Source: Sabellastarte sp. h YS-2021 (Eukaryota; Annelida; Polychaeta; Sabellida; Sabellidae). From it: a stretch of DNA of 64,000 bases. A program made the translations under genes and the position numbers. This document shows positions 35,606 to 47,546 of this stretch, piece by piece (positions within the stretch are counted from its first letter, which is position 1; every line of letters starts with the position of its first letter). The stretch spans positions 87,415,566 to 87,479,565 of the forward strand of contig OZ024928.1 in assembly GCA_964017235.1 (NCBI GenBank), read 5' to 3'. The notes below the pieces were generated by a model, which had not been told where the DNA came from, made no database searches, and worked only from the letters and a program-made list of their open reading frames with translations.

Positions 35606-37391
35606 GACCCTGGTCTGAATTGACTACCACCACAAACTAGTTTTGTTTTAACATATTTTTTCATTATATTTGTAAAAAAAAATGCCTATATATGATCCTA
35701 ATGTTTATGCTCTTGACAGCGCTGTTACCTCTGCCAAGAAAGTATTATATTTTGACGGTTTGTCTGTTAGCAGGATTACGTGAGTACTACTGGCTGGTTC
35801 TTCAGAAGATGAGTATTCATCCAACTTAGATTTCATTGCATTTTAAGAGTGATCTTGATCACCGTCTGGGCACTTAAAAAATCTGCCTTGGCAGAAGTAC
35901 ACACTCTTAGGGTGCCCTTGTTGTCTCGGCCATTGGGAGATAATCTCGAGATAGTGGAACAGGGGAATTGACAAAACAGTACTGATGTGCTCTTTCTGCA
36001 GAATGCTTGAAAGTCTAGTGATTTATGAAGACTGATAATTGTATCCCAAGGTAGAAAAATGGACACTGGGTTTCCTCTTCTCATTAAAAAGGGGTGGAAA
36101 ATATAAAAGCCCCCTCAATCGCATCAGGCTAATCAGCCGATAATAGAGGCACGTGTTATGGAGAGATATAATCTGCACTGCTGTTAAGTGGGTTATTTTT
36201 TCCAAATGCAATAAAATCTTGTCAGTTCGCGGTATTATCGCTCACAACAATGGGGGCTTTTTCCAAATAAAAAAACTGAAAGTGGCCACGCTTATATCAG
36301 ACAGGTTGAAGATGTAATTATTGCTGGGAAATCCATTGTCTTTATAACCTTGCCTGTCCAATTTTGTGGCAAACAGACAACAGGTCAATTGTCCCAGGTC
36401 ATAAAATTCTAACCTGATCCATCCTTCACTGGTCAACCATGCAATTAAATGACTCATAAAGAGACGAACATATTATTAAGTAATTATTGTCACCTAGGTG
36501 TTTCATTGGACTTATTATTATGATAGTCATTGTTATTTTTATCATTCCAAAATCTCAGTTTATAGTTCATTTACTCCTTATTGGGACGATGATTTAATAA
36601 AATTGTTATTTTTGGCCAAACAAATTGATGAACTGTAAACAAAATTGTGTGTACTTGTGCAATAATTATTGATATTAAAAAAGTGCAACTTATATTAAAA
36701 ACAGATTGTGTCGGGAAAATTGAATATTTATAATGAAAGTTGTATAATGACAATTAAAGCTGACAATAAAAGGAAAGGCAATAGAAAACAATCGAATTTA
36801 CGATAATATCTCCTGGCTTGGTTATTTTCACACAGATATGCCGTGAAATACCACAAAATGAGGGTGGATATGAATTAAAACCCTAGCCAATGAGATGGTT
36901 GATACAAAGGTTAGGATTGGCAATATGTATGTTGACTGGTAATGTGCCATGGAGTGCTGATTTCATGTAAAACTAATATCACCCCCACCCCCCACCCCCC
37001 ATTTAAAATTCCACTAATTTGCTAATTAGTTAAAAAAAATTTATTCAAAGTATATTCTTAAGTTTTGCATATGTCAGTGCAGCTTCCGATTAAAATAAAT
37101 CCATGATGGTTCACTTAAAGTTTACAATGCATATGTATGTTGTTCATATCTGACGGCTGGATCGCTACCTCTGGGCTTGTGTCAGCAACTGTATAAATTT
37201 GAACAATACTGATGTATACATACAGTATTTATCCTTCATTATAGTCATATGTAGTCATATACAGTGCATACTGCAAAAAATAAAAAAGAAACAATTGTTA
37301 CCTACACATCAGACTGGTTAAAATGTCACTTTAAAATAACTACATCAACAGGAGTTATTACGTCAGCTGTTGCTCAATAAAATGGTTTATT
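35606..37391. other. Upstream region of Nkx2.2, candidate promoter
   Basis: No gene. The part at 35830-36460 has higher sequence complexity and GC content than its surroundings and would hold the promoter if a 5' UTR exon exists. TTAAGTGG at 36184-36191 matches the NK2 consensus T(C/T)AAGTGG. An (ACCCCCC)n run is near 36980-37000. Confidence 0.4.
36184..36191 (+). promoter_or_regulatory. Candidate NK2-type binding site
   Basis: TTAAGTGG about 1.15 kb upstream of the Nkx2.2 ATG matches the known NK2-class site. It could serve auto- or cross-regulation, but an 8-mer is expected often by chance. Confidence 0.25.
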
Positions 37392-38534
37392 AACGCTCGA
37401 CGATAGTACGCTCGACGATAGGAGAGGGTTATTGTAATCAGTTTGTTTCTGTCAGTCTGTCTGTCTGTCTGTCTGTCTGTGCACCGTTTCGCCCTTATAA
37501 CTCAAAAACTATAACACCAATCGAGCTCAAATTTGGTGGGCAGGTATTTTATGGGGTACAGACGGATTCTTTCAAATTTGGTGTAATTTGTGTGAAAACT
37601 AAAGCCAGGAGAGAGTTTTTCCTATTTTTAATTGGGCTTTTGCAGTGAAATCTGCTTCTCTGTCTGTGCACCATTTTGCCCTTATAACTCAAAAACTATA
37701 ACTTCAATCAATCTCAAATTTGGTGGGAAGGTATTTCATGGGGTACAGACAGATTCTTTCAAATTTGGTGTAATTTGTTTGAAAATTAAAGCCAGGAGAG
37801 AGTTTTTCTTATTTTAATTGGGAATACACAGTGAAACTGCTTCTCTTCATCACATACGTAAAAATCAATATTTTGCTTTCTGATGATGTCATTACTAAGT
37901 GATGTCACAATGTAACTGCCATTGTGAGGTCACAAACCTAGCTTGTGATACTTGATGTCTTTAAGTAAAAATATTTCTTGTCATTGTATGTCTTGAAATT
38001 GACATAAACATAATAAAGAGGGAGGTGGTATATTCATCATTTTTATTAATTATTATTTCTGTTTTATTTTCTCTTTTTTCTTTCAATTCCTTGACAGTCC
38101 ATCACAAAAAATTACCATGCATGATTTTCACCAATAAGTGACCTTTAAGCAGAATTTTTACCTCCACCAGCAGTTTATGTTTTTGTGTGTTAATTGTTTA
38201 TGTTTGTTTTATTTATTTTTTTTGTGTGTGTGTGTTTAGATTACTCTAAAACTAATGAACAGATCTTTATTTAAAAATTTGTGAGTAGGACCTGACTGAA
38301 GGAAGAAGTTACTAAAAGAAAGATCAGGATCTTATTTTAGATACAAAAAATTCATGATTTTTCAGAGGTCCCATTTCAATGTATTTTAATGACTGTAGCT
38401 TTCTACTTGATATTTCTATGAAAATTAATTTACATGTTTGGTTTTATTTTATTGTCTTCCTTACAATATTTTATATCACTTGAGAGACTGGTCACATGGA
38501 GTCGAGCGTTTTGCTCTCTCTGAGTGCATCTTGT
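37392..38534 (+). mobile_element. Helentron-like non-autonomous element, CTGT microsatellite and ~187-bp tandem pair
   Basis: AACGCTCGAC at 37392-37401 is exactly mirrored by GTCGAGCGTT at 38501-38510. A small hairpin GAGC-GTTTT-GCTC (38504-38516) lies at the 3' side. Inside are a (CTGT)n run at 37455-37480 and two ~187-bp repeats starting near 37491 and 37678 (GCCCTTATAACTCAAAAACT). Sub-terminal inverted repeats, internal minisatellite and a 3' hairpin are the hallmarks of Helentron-derived elements. No replicase or helicase is present. Confidence 0.65.
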
Positions 38535-38603
38535 TTTTAACTAAATACATTTCATACAAAGTGCGAATTACTTTTCTTTCAATAACATTGCCGAAGTAAT
38601 TTT

Positions 38604-39163
38604 TCGAGTATAGGACATAACCCTCCCCCCCCCCCCCCCCCCCCCCCCGGGCTACCGGGGTAAGGCATAAGCCCCCCTATGTAGGACTAAAGCCCCCCCT
38701 TGCAATATTATCCAACAAAAATGTGCTGCATGGTACCTTTAATCACCTGTTCACAGGTGTTATTAAATCTGTTCATGTGTGTTACCTGTAAACTAGAGGT
38801 ACCATTGATTACAGTGTGAATAGAAATGAATGATATATGGAAAACTAGCAATCAAGAAACATTGCAATTATGCAATAACAATCAAGCCAAATAAATATCA
38901 CCTAAACATCCTTTAAACACATTCTTACAGGTCTTTTTAAATGTGCTGATGCCTGTTAGAGGCACCATAATTTAAAATTTAGCCAGATTAAGATGCCTTA
39001 ACATAACCTATGAGTGTACACCCTTTTAAGATACATAAAAGACATTAATTTCAAATATAAAAAGGGGGTAATTAAAATGCAAGGGGCGGGGGGCTTTGCC
39101 CCACCTCTCTGAAAAATTGGGGGGGAGGGGGGGGGGGGCTTTTGCCCTACTCCCTCATAATGT
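38604..39163. mobile_element. Foldback-like element with AAGCCCCCC subrepeats
   Basis: The left arm has GCATAAGCCCCCCTATG and ACTAAAGCCCCCCC beside a long poly-C. The right arm has the complement (GGGGGGCTTTGCCCC and GGGGGGCTTTTGCCC). The centre is AT-rich. Long homopolymers may have been mis-sized in the assembly. Confidence 0.6.
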
Positions 39164-40123
39164 CTTTTTGAAACCACTGGCAGTTTCGGAAACGGCCAAA
39201 TAAATCTGATGGCCATTTCAAAACCTATGACAGGTTTTCAAACGGCTTGCCCATTTTGAAACCACCTCACTGGTTTTTAACATCCATTATTTTCAATAAT
39301 TATATTAAAAAATATAATGTCAATTATTACAAATATGTAGTGACAGTAATATATTATTACTAGTATACTTTTTATTATCTTTAAAATGCAATTTTGATTT
39401 CCAGCTTTATAAAGCTATGCAGTTGAAGATGTGTTAAAACAGTCTTAATCCTACCCAGTTTGTACTTTGTTATAATTAAAGGACTTTTCTTTGATTCCTT
39501 AATAACAGGGGAATTCAATCAAGTTTTAAACAGTGATTAACAAATCACCATCAAAGGAATAACTAACACAGGGAGGAAGCCATTCTTTTCATGTGGATTG
39601 GTTTTTTTTAGGTGTAAAGGTTAATTTGCATTTAATTTTTGTTATTGTCCGGTCATAGACCAACCACAAACTAATCAGTGTATTAACACAAAAGGGACAG
39701 TTGAAGTTCATAGCTTACTATAGGTGCTGAAGACACTGGCTGCCTGCATATGAAATCCTTTCAAGTCAAAGGATCCTATTGAAGATCATACCTTAAGTAA
39801 CTCTGATCAGTTAGGTTTTGAAACGGTCAAGGAACGTCTTCATTGCTCAATTTACAACACCTTCCTTTTGAATGGACTCCAAAAGATCCCATCCTTTCAA
39901 TTAAATTGTTAAAAGCTAAAATTGATGGGCATAACTGAGCAAGAGGTTATTATTGAAAGTCTTTGTCCTTTAAGACAGGGTACAATAAGATAATGTGATT
40001 ATTTTAGAAATGCTGTCATGTTATATATGGTATATTTGTTTTTAGCATATTATCTCAGTGTGTTGTTTGACTTGATAAAAGAAAAAGTCGTTTTGTTCCA
40101 TTTAATGTTGTAAGTACAATGAT
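39164..40123. other. Intergenic, short GAAACC repeats then unique sequence
   Basis: At 39165-39285, GAAACCAC and GGTTTTCAAACGG-type motifs alternate in both orientations, perhaps another small foldback end. The section 39480-39900 has unusually even base composition, but I cannot assign it. Confidence 0.45.
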
Positions 40124-40300
40124 ACAGTGGGCAGCACACTCGCCTCCCGCCTGTCAGGTTCTGGGTTTGATTTCTGGTATGAGCTGTTGGAAAATTGATA
40201 GCTGCTTGTTGGTGCCCAATAACTTTCAGTGCCAAATGTTGATCAACTAGTACGCACTGCTTTGCTCCACCCCCTGTGCTACATATCTATTGTGGTATTA
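40124..40300 (+). mobile_element. Degenerate tRNA-derived SINE
   Basis: An A-box-like GTGGGCAGCACACTCGCC and B-box-like GGGTTTGATTTC are followed by a body (ATAGCTGCTTGTTGGTGCC, then ACTAGTACGCACTGC) recalling the 12572 family. It is strongly diverged. Confidence 0.6.
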
Positions 40301-40360
40301 ACTATACAATGTCTAGAAAGTAATGTAAGGCCCAAATCAATCAATTTAATGTACGTTTGC

Positions 40361-40399
40361 CCCCCCCCCCCCCCCAAAAAAAAAAAAAAAAAAAAAAAA
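40361..40399. repeat. Poly-C/poly-A homopolymer run
   Basis: About 15 C followed by about 24 A. Its length is likely unreliable. Confidence 0.9.
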
Positions 40400-43300
40400 C
40401 ATAAAAAAATAATAATAAATAAGTATATAAAAATGGAAAGACACAAGTACAGTTTAAACACTGACTTCACACAATTAACAACGAATTGAAAAAAATGATA
40501 TTCCCTTAAAATGGGCGATAATACAGTATATCTACATGAAATCGGTGCTTAAAAGTTGATCTTCAAAACTTTATATTTGTATCAGTAAATAGTATAGGTT
40601 TAAAATTACTGTTTGGCAATTTGGCGCATGGATGGAAGTGGTAAATTAATATAATGTGAATAACTAAACAATCTCTAGTCAACAAGTTGTATGTTGATTA
40701 ATTAACATGTAATATCCATCGTTACAGAGCCTTCCTGAATGAAAATGAGTGATATTTTAGTGTAAATTACAAAAAATAACTTGACCTTGTATTCATTCAT
40801 GTTTCTGTAAAAAGAAATTCATCCGCATTTACATCTTAAAACTATAAATAAGGATTTTGCCTTTAAAATGTACCACGTTACCCAACTATGTAATGTTTAA
40901 AATTTTAATTCTATAAATGCGTTTGACAAAATCGTTTGACCTTAAAAGATACTGCAGTTACTGTTAAACATGTTATAGTTCGTTTTAACAACAAAATATA
41001 TACAAAACAGCTATTATGACCCAATTATAAACAGTTCATTTTCTTAAAATACCTTATAACTTCGAGATATTAAAATACATTTACTCTTATTACCTTGGGT
41101 AAAAAAACATGGAATAAAGACTTAACTTTTTGTATGTTCATGATTTTGTATTGCTCTTTAATACACTCTATTGCTAAAAGAAATATTAAAAATAAACTAT
41201 GTCACATCTTTTTCAACATCTTTGCAAACTATAGTATGATATATAAAATGCATAAATAAATAAATCATGCATCTTACTTTCAGTAGAATCCTGTCCTTGA
41301 CAAGCGCTTGTTTTTATTATCAGTTCTATTCAATTTTACTTTTGTTCCAAATGCACACTTTTCCTATTCTCCTTTCGTTTCCCCGTTCATTTTACAGAAA
41401 AAAAATTTCAACTTTTCTTCTTCAATTCTTCATCATTCTTTTTATTATGTCCAGGTATAACTGCAACTCTTTGACATATATATTTACTCAAATATATATT
41501 TTGTTTCAATTTTACATAAATATATATATTTGATAAAACCGTTCTTTCTTTGTAGTTGTAATAATAATGATAGTCACTCTATATCAAGCGTTCTACTATT
41601 TCTGTAATAACAGAAAAAACTGTCACTTGTTTAAAGCAGCTGTAGCATCTATAAACTCTAAATTGTCACAAAAGCCAGACACACAGATTTAGGGTTTAAA
41701 AAAACACTTCTCAGCCCTCCAAACTAAGTCCCCTAGGTTTACAATGAACCAAGCTACTAGTATTCTATCCTTGATATAAAGTACGGATCATCATCTCTCC
41801 CAAGCCCTGGGCTCTTCAAATACAGGAGGGATTTTTTTTCAAGAGAGCTAGCTACTTCTATAGCAATATTAATAGTGTTAATTTGTCACAGCATTTCTAA
41901 CCTATCAGCTTGGAGTGGCTTCAATGACGTCACTCAATAGCTGTGTAAAGAGAGTCCATATGCTTAGCAGTAGAAGCAGCCAATCACAGAGGTTCCATCC
42001 CTTTGTTATTACCCATTGCTGAAAGCTGGCCTGCCATTAACACTATCAGACTTGATGATTTAGACAGTTTAAGTGTCTTCTATTGAATTAATACTTGACA
42101 AAAAAATGGGGAGCACTTTATCTTGGGTTGGAGTTACAATAAGGATCCCAGCCCCAGTACAGAATGATCTGCAACCACTCTAACTAGAAGGAGTGTTTTT
42201 GAGAACTCTCAGAACAAAATGGAATTATCTTGTTAAGGACAAATGACTACCTGTGAAGCCACCATAGGTTTTTAGTTTTAGTCCTCAGGTTTCCATTGTA
42301 GATCCCTTTTCGTTCACCTTTAACCCTAAACTAATCTCTCTCAAGGCTTTGGGGCATTAACAGAAAATTTTCCCATAAAATAAAACTTCAGTTTTGAATC
42401 AGTATGAACCAAACCAATGATGCACGGTGGATTTTGTTAAAGACCTGAAAGTTAAATGTAACGTATGATTGGACAAATTTGCTGCATGATCTTAAACTGA
42501 GTTTTTTGGTCCTGTTGAATCTTCTGAAGTTTAATAAGGATATTGGATGCAATTTTTGTTAATCGACAGAGTTTAATCATTTTGCCAATAATTAAGTCAT
42601 ATTTTGAATTTTTTTGGTAAAAGAAACAAAGCAAGTAATTAAGTATAATCTTGTTCAACGCAAATAGCACAAGGCAGAATAATATGATAATGTGGTCACA
42701 AGATTGGCAGTTTGACATTGGTTATGAAAGCCTTTCATCTAGTATAATAAATAAACTACTTATCTGTCTAGTATGAACAAGGAAATTTATGGATGGTTTA
42801 TTCCAATATTTGCGTGTGTATCACTTAGACCATTTGAGCTACTTTCTTAGCTTCTTTTTGCAAAATAGCAATGCATGTTATTACATGAATTGCTTTTGCA
42901 GAATAAATAGAAACAACAAATGAAATAAATCTAAATGAAAAGTACTTGCAACTAATTAACTCGTATCTTGTTTTGTTCAACGAAAAAGTTAAACCTGAAA
43001 GCAAGACAGAATGATTTGAACAATTATAAATCAATTATCACCCAATGAGGGATAAACTATTTTATTTTTAAAAGTTAGTGTTACACGTTTATTAAAACGA
43101 CATAACAGCGAGTACTAATATGCCATTTACTAATGTGCCATAAATTAGATTTACTGGGCATGGCTAATTACATTTCAGTTCATATTAAGATATGTAAGAT
43201 GAAAAACTGAAACACACTATTGGTTACACGTCTGCGCATTTAGATAAAAGTTGCTATGAAACATCAAAACCATGAGGCTGTTAAAGTTTTATGTAAATAA

Positions 43301-44837
43301 TTTTAAGTTCCTGCGAGACTTAGACAAGGCTACAACTCACATCTGCATCAGTCTACCACATCTCAACCAGCTTGACAGGCTCTTTCATCATTGTCCAGCC
43401 CAATTCAACACTGATTCCTTGTAAGTGATGTGTGTGTTTGTGATAAAGAGATCAAATATCATTTGGTCCCTCATCCATTAATTGACAATAAAAGGTAACA
43501 GCAAGTTTATTGTGTGTTCTCAGGCTTAAAGGATATGGTGTGAGGTGTAACTAGAGACGACTACTGGTGGAGTCCTATTTACTGACGCACGCTTTTTCGT
43601 GGACATAGATTACTGGGGCATTCAGCAGTTTTTGTCAGTGTGTGAGCATATGTATACAGATCCTTCTTAAAATGTTGGTAAAGTAGACACAGATGAATAT
43701 TGGGACGCCTTTAATTACCCCAAATGTTAAGTTTCCCCTTGTCTCAAAGGAAGGTTACATTGACATGCCTCCAATCTTTATCAGCAACTTTTACCACAAT
43801 TAAATATGTCCATGTATGTCAAGTATTTTCAGTGATGTCATGATAAGGCAGATGTAATACACCACGCGTGGTACTGTTTGGGGAAAAGTTATGTTATTCT
43901 TGTTAATACATGGTATAACCTGAGGCAGTTGAATTTGTGAACTTACATCCCCTATTTGTTAAACCCCCTAGAAATAGACTTCATCTTTCCACCTGATTAA
44001 ATCTAAATATTGCAAGCCTTTTTGAACAACATTGACTTTATCAAAGATATCGGGTGTCCCTTTCAAATACAAATGTACATCCTAAGGCCACTTACAGACA
44101 ATCAACAATAGCCAAAAGATGTGATGTATCATGAGATGACCATAGTTATTCATTTTAGAGTTGGAATCTTCCTTACTTGGGTAAATATAATAATAATAAT
44201 AACACTTAAGATTCAATTTAAGGATTATTTTATATTTAATTTATGAGCCCAGTTTCTGCAACCTTGTGGATAAGATTCATAAATTATTATCCATAAGTAA
44301 ATCTACATACTTGCTTTTAAGTTTTCCCTCAATCTTACTATTTGTAGAAGTCTTTTTATTTAATGTCACAGGACAATCTATCTAGTACCTTAATGTATTT
44401 AGCTATTAGCCCTCCCTCTGATATTTTAACTGGGGCACCTGTGTCATCTGCAAATAGTTATATTTGTGATCTCACACCTCGGGTGAAATCTATGTTACAC
44501 ATACTAGCTGCTTACTAAGATGATAAAGGGGAATTGATCACAGATATTCAACTTGGCTTAAATTGAAACAAACTAAAGTTTCAAAAAATGTATTTGCTAA
44601 AACACCAAAATCATACAACAAACTTAAATAATTAGAACAACCGTCAAACAGAGGATCATGTCTTTCTCTGGCAAATTATTCATTATATGAAATAGCACTT
44701 TTGTAAATACAAGGCACTAAATTATACATTAATGTTTATAATTCTCGGTATCACAGTGAACAGTTATTAAACAGGACCACATAATAAGTCAATGTTAGAA
44801 AATTTGTTATCCTGTTCAACAGCCAGCTGAGCTATAG
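40400..44837. other. Long intergenic stretch, no gene or repeat recognised
   Basis: AT-rich, with stops throughout. A short (ATA)n lies near 44188-44202. Segments around 41930-42060 and 43310-43560 have higher complexity and could be regulatory, but nothing definite is visible. Confidence 0.6.
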
Positions 44838-44957
44838 ACTTGCTCCAAGTCTTTGTATTTTTGTTCCACCAAATCTGGGATATATGGAAGCCCCACATTC
44901 TGGTAAAAAGTCATTCAGTCCTCATGTAATACCTAAGACAAAAGGACTTGAGGAAAG
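44838..44957 (-). repeat. Dispersed repeat, copy B
   Basis: The reverse complement of this segment matches both ends of 23256-23450, with an internal gap. It adjoins the tRNA-like head at 44975-45085 and could be the body of that SINE. Confidence 0.8.
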
Positions 44958-44974
44958 TCTAGCTGAGCCAGGGT

Positions 44975-45085
44975 CTTATTGGGACAAGCCCTCAGAATTA
45001 CCACTTGAAAGGGTCGAACCGACACAGAGGTGGCAGCTTGTGATTAGATTTCAAACTTGCTAACCACTAGATCAGCGTGGACCTC
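44975..45085 (-). mobile_element. tRNA-derived SINE head
   Basis: On the - strand, an A-box-like TGATCTAGTGGTTAGCAAG and a B-box-like GTCGGTTCGACCC are spaced as in a tRNA. The fold is not clean enough for a functional tRNA. Confidence 0.6.
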
Positions 45086-45254
45086 CGTATGATAGGCTGA
45101 TTACTGATACCCAGAAGTACATAAAAAGTTCAATAATAAGCACCATAGAGATTCATATTATTGTTTTGTTTGTTTTTGGAAAGTGTTTCTGAATCATAGT
45201 CATACAGGACAGTAGATCTGGTAGGAATGAAATAAAAGTCATTTTAATTAAAAA

Positions 45255-45330
45255 CCAGTTTCATAGCCACTGTGGTTTAGTGGGTGACACACTTGCCTCC
45301 ACTGTAAGGAAAGCACCAGAGCAACTCAAA
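45255..45330 (+). mobile_element. tRNA-like fragment (A-box half)
   Basis: CACTGTGGTTTAGTGGGTGA followed by CACACTTGCCTCC resembles the first half of a tRNA-derived SINE head. No B box follows before the foldback element at 45347. Confidence 0.4.
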
Positions 45331-45346
45331 TTTTGGCCATCCCGGT

Positions 45347-45989
45347 GTAACGCAACATAATGCATCCCCATAAATATTGTATCCCTACCTTTAATCTTTT
45401 GGAGATGCATTATTTTTCTGCATCATTTTGCATCCCAAATAGTTTGGGTATTGGGGGGTGCAGAATTTGCATCAAAATAATGTATCCCCATCAAAAAAGT
45501 GATCCCCTTATCAGAGGTATTGCCTCGCAAGGTATTAATAATAGGGGTGAGGTGTGTTAATATGTTGATTGGAATTGAATTTAGTGGGCCTTAGATAATG
45601 ATCAGAGTCATATAGACAACTATATGATTATCATGAAACATTATTTCTTGAGAAACAAACGATTTACTACATATAAAAATATTGAAGGGTGATTCTATAA
45701 AAAAATTCACCTTTTATCAACAAGGGTTTATCTTGACAAAAACTTGGCATAATAACATTTTTTCCATGTTTAACACAAATAATTTTTTCTTATATTATTA
45801 TTTTTAAAATAAAATACACAAACATCGTATAATATAGTTAAGGGTCAGGAGATGCATTATTTTGCAAAGGGGATGCACTTTTTTGCAAAGGGATACACTA
45901 TTTTTCAAGGGGATACAAAATATCACAAGCCCCTTTGCAAAATTTTGCATCCCCACACACTTTTTAAGGGATGCATTATTTTGCGCTAC
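45347..45989. mobile_element. Foldback-like element with ATGCATCCCC subrepeats
   Basis: GTAACGCAACATAATGCATC on the left mirrors GATGCATTATTTTGCGCTAC on the right. Each arm repeats units such as AATGCATCCCC (left) and GGGGATGCA(T/C)TTTTTTGC (right). The centre, near 45560-45840, is AT-rich and non-coding. No clear target duplication is visible. Confidence 0.78.
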
Positions 45990-47304
45990 TTTGGCTTTCC
46001 AGCTATTTGGCAGAGTAGACGGTCACCAGAAGCAGGCAATAGGTTGCATATGACATCTGGGAGTTGATATCAGGGTATAAAATAGAGGGGCTCTGGCTAC
46101 CCTGGCCTCATTCCACTTCAATTTTCTAGGATAGGGGACCTTTGATGGCATACTAATTACTTGTTGAGAATCTTGGACTTAATTTTTTGGGAAATATCTA
46201 CCAACATGGGGACGAAGAAAATGAGGATGGCCACAGCATTTGAGGTGGAGACACCTGATTCAACTTGGACAATACACTTAAGGAGGTTAAATCACAGGCT
46301 GAAGGTTTTCCAGAATTGGCTCATCGGGTGGTGGTTCAGGTGGAAGTTCAAGTAGAGTCACGTATTGAGGGCTAGGGAGAAGAGCCAACAGTGGTTGCCA
46401 AGGTTTTTGGAGGGTCGATCGCATTGTTTACAGTGTCAGTTAGGGGCTTATATGCTTTCCCAGCTTGATGTGGTAGGTCAGCAAAATGTCAAACACAAAA
46501 ATGTTTGATATTTCACCAACCCTCCACGACTCCTGATCCTGACCATGGCTCTGCCCACCTAGAAGTCGTCTTGTCTTTCTACATCCTGTAATAGTCACTT
46601 TCAGAACTGTTTTTTTTCAGTTACTGTCTTACACTTGTCGACCTGTCACATTCAAGTACCCTGACATCACTCCACTACTAGCTTTAGAACAACACCAACT
46701 TTACTTGAAAGGAAACCAGCCTGTCATAAGCAACCAAGACCAGACTTTGTCGTGTCATGTAAAGATGGGAAGTATCCAAGTATGGTCCCAGAGTCAGTTT
46801 CAACAGTCACAACAGAACAAGCCAGGAACACAGCAGGAAAAGATGTAGCAAGAAACCGACAAGGAGGTTACAGCAACAGACAAGCCAGGAATTGTGTAGG
46901 ACAGGCTGGTTTCCTTTTACCAACTCACAGCTTGTTAGTTATGGGATCTGTACCTATAAAAGGTGAATCGGCATGCAGAATGCATCATTTGGATTTTTAA
47001 CAATGACGGATGATAAGTGGTAGTGTTGAGATAGACTTTTTGTTGTTGTTTTTTTGCAATTAAAGTTAGGATTTAGTGCACAGATATAACTTTCCAAAAA
47101 GTCATGAAAGAATGTGAGGAAGATAGAAGTCCCAGCAGCTACACTTATAGAGTTTCAGTTGGGGGATACAGCTGCTGACATCCAGAGGAGGAGGGAGGAG
47201 AGAGAACAGAGGGAGAGGGAGGAGGCAGTGTAACAACAGAGAGAGGAGAGGGGGAAGGAGGATGACAGGAGGGCAGAAACTCCACAGGAGGATACTTCAC
47301 AGAT
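45990..47304. other. Intergenic, possibly decayed coding remnants
   Basis: Less AT-rich than its surroundings, with short open stretches (46161-46355, 46752-47000) lacking known motifs. It could be the 5' part of the decayed gene at 47305, but I cannot show this. A purine-rich GGAGGA tract is at 47180-47290. Confidence 0.4.
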
Positions 47305-47540
47305 GTGGGAGGTAGTGGCATAAAAAGACCAAGAACTGAGAGGAGTGAAAGAGAAATTGACAGAGAGTGTGGAGAAGAGGCCAGTCAAACATCTACTGAG
47401 TGTCTATCTAGGTGCAAGAAAGGACATAAGAGAAACACTTACTTAACAGACTCAGATGAAGAGGCTATTGTAGACTTTGTCAAGGGTCATGAGGAGCTCT
47501 ACCACAAAACTCAATTTAATGACAATGACGAGGCCAGGAA

Positions 47541-47546
47541 GGATTG
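47541..47546 (+). repeat. Target-site duplication GGATTG, left
   Basis: GGATTG (7 bp, AGGATTG, if the element ends in CGT) is repeated at 49352-49357. Confidence 0.85.

Noticed and set aside
40229-40489. Open frames with poly-Lys or poly-Phe runs
   Set aside because: Produced by a C/A homopolymer run.
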